A DNA stretch of 35,510 nt from Komagataeibacter europaeus LMG 18890 (GTDB lineage Bacteria > Pseudomonadota > Alphaproteobacteria > Acetobacterales > Acetobacteraceae). A model generated the notes under the pieces. It was not told where the DNA came from. It was given only the letters and a program-made list of their open reading frames with translations, and did no database searches. Below are positions 35,142-35,510 of this stretch, in pieces. Numbering within the stretch: position 1 is the stretch's first letter; every line of letters begins with the position of its first letter. The position numbers and the translations under genes are program-made. The DNA lies in the NCBI RefSeq assembly GCF_000285295.1, contig NZ_CADP01000029.1:1-35510 (forward strand), read 5' to 3'.

Positions 35142-35510
35142 TTACCCATAAATTTTTTCTTCTGTAATTTGATAGGAGAGAGCACCTGTAACGATATCTG
35201 CCAGGCGAGACATTCCTCTCCAGATAACAGTTGTTCCGGGCGGAGCATCGGAAGCGCGATCAAGGTAACCACCCAGTCTGGCGACTGCCCGGATGTAAAA
35301 ATCCAGGTCTGGTGAAGTGCTGAGTTTGCGTATGGGTGTGAACTGTTCGAGTATTTGGCGTTCCACATCTGTAAAAACGGTAGAAGGCGACGTCCCTGGT
35401 AATTCACGCCTGAGCATTGTTATCCATGAGATACGCCAGGCCACCACGCAGCATAAGGCGATACAGTTTGCGAGCCGGCCTGCGGTCGTTAGGCGGAGCT
35501 CTTCAAGCTT
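35142..35510 (-). CDS. IS4/IS50-family transposase, C-terminal part (cut by window edge)
   Basis: The minus-strand frame is open from the right edge to TAA at 35142-35144, about 122 residues. KLEELRLTTAGRLANCIALC, then WRISWITMLRRELP, and AVARLGGYLDRASDAPPGTTVIWRGMSRLADIV match the C-terminal dimerisation region of Tn5/IS50-like transposases, where the LGG..R....PG...WRG series is conserved. The catalytic domain is outside the window. The element's end should lie within about 35128-35141, since receptor sequence is recognisable up to there. The start is not in the window. Confidence 0.82.
   Translation of the reverse strand, partial: KLEELRLTTAGRLANCIALCCVVAWRISWITMLRRELPGTSPSTVFTDVERQILEQFTPIRKLSTSPDLDFYIRAVARLGGYLDRASDAPPGTTVIWRGMSRLADIVTGALSYQITEEKIYG

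Noticed and set aside
1-35510. CRISPR array, tRNA or rRNA genes, prophage or toxin-antitoxin pair
   Set aside because: I saw no regularly spaced direct repeats, no tRNA-like or rRNA sequence, and no phage or toxin-antitoxin families in the frames.
1-35510. Composite transposon spanning the window
   Set aside because: The two terminal transposases belong to different families and the genes between are core metabolism.

Overview
The window looks like a chromosomal segment of an acetic acid bacterium (Acetobacteraceae, most like Komagataeibacter/Gluconacetobacter). This is inference from G+C-rich coding DNA with AT-rich spacers, a glycerol operon fused to gluconeogenic genes, an OprB sugar porin, an NDH-2 and a D-amino-acid oxidation operon. 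No 16S, tRNA or other phylogenetic marker is present. Both edges lie inside insertion sequences: the 3' end of an IS5-type transposase at the left and the C-terminal end of an IS4/IS50-type transposase at the right. The segment may therefore be a contig that broke at repeated IS copies.

Layout. (1) 1-3540: IS remnant, an alginate-export-type outer-membrane porin on the minus strand, and about 1.2 kb of AT-rich DNA with hairpins but no convincing gene. (2) 3542-6484: metQ-metN-metI methionine ABC importer plus an Rrf2 regulator. (3) 6569-9024: NDH-2 dehydrogenase and an SDR oxidoreductase. (4) 9067-16428: glycerol regulon. The minus-strand operon glpD-glpK-glpX-fba-glpR is divergent from glpF, and each promoter carries a GlpR-type palindrome. 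Glycerol enters by GlpF, is phosphorylated by GlpK and oxidised by GlpD to DHAP; Fba and GlpX then make fructose 1,6-bisphosphate and fructose 6-phosphate. (5) 16632-19652: Lrp-type regulator divergent from alr-dadA, converting L-alanine via D-alanine to pyruvate. (6) 19731-27348: LysR regulator divergent from an EmrB/EmrA/NodT-type tripartite efflux operon, with a convergent FUSC (fusaric-acid-resistance) gene. (7) 27434-30178: malic enzyme and a divergent LysR regulator. (8) 30230-34763: a 2-oxoglutarate/Fe(II)-type oxygenase, a PhoR-like kinase without its usual partners, and OprB. (9) 34838-35510: the 5' end of a probable TonB-dependent receptor cut by the IS4-type element.

I did not find a new multi-gene defence or biosynthetic system. 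The most interesting signals are structural. First, a family of palindromic interspersed repeats (seven full or partial copies) sits mostly at the 3' ends of convergent gene pairs. Second, a 143-bp MITE-like element with perfect 18-bp ends and a 4-bp target duplication lies inside the efflux membrane-fusion gene. Third, three long genes (emrA-like, FUSC, oprB) are each split by one in-frame stop with the same reading frame continuing beyond it. Fourth, there are control sites that match their regulators: two GlpR operators, helically phased repeats in front of alr, a strong leader hairpin before oprB and an inverted Fur-like motif pair before the truncated receptor.
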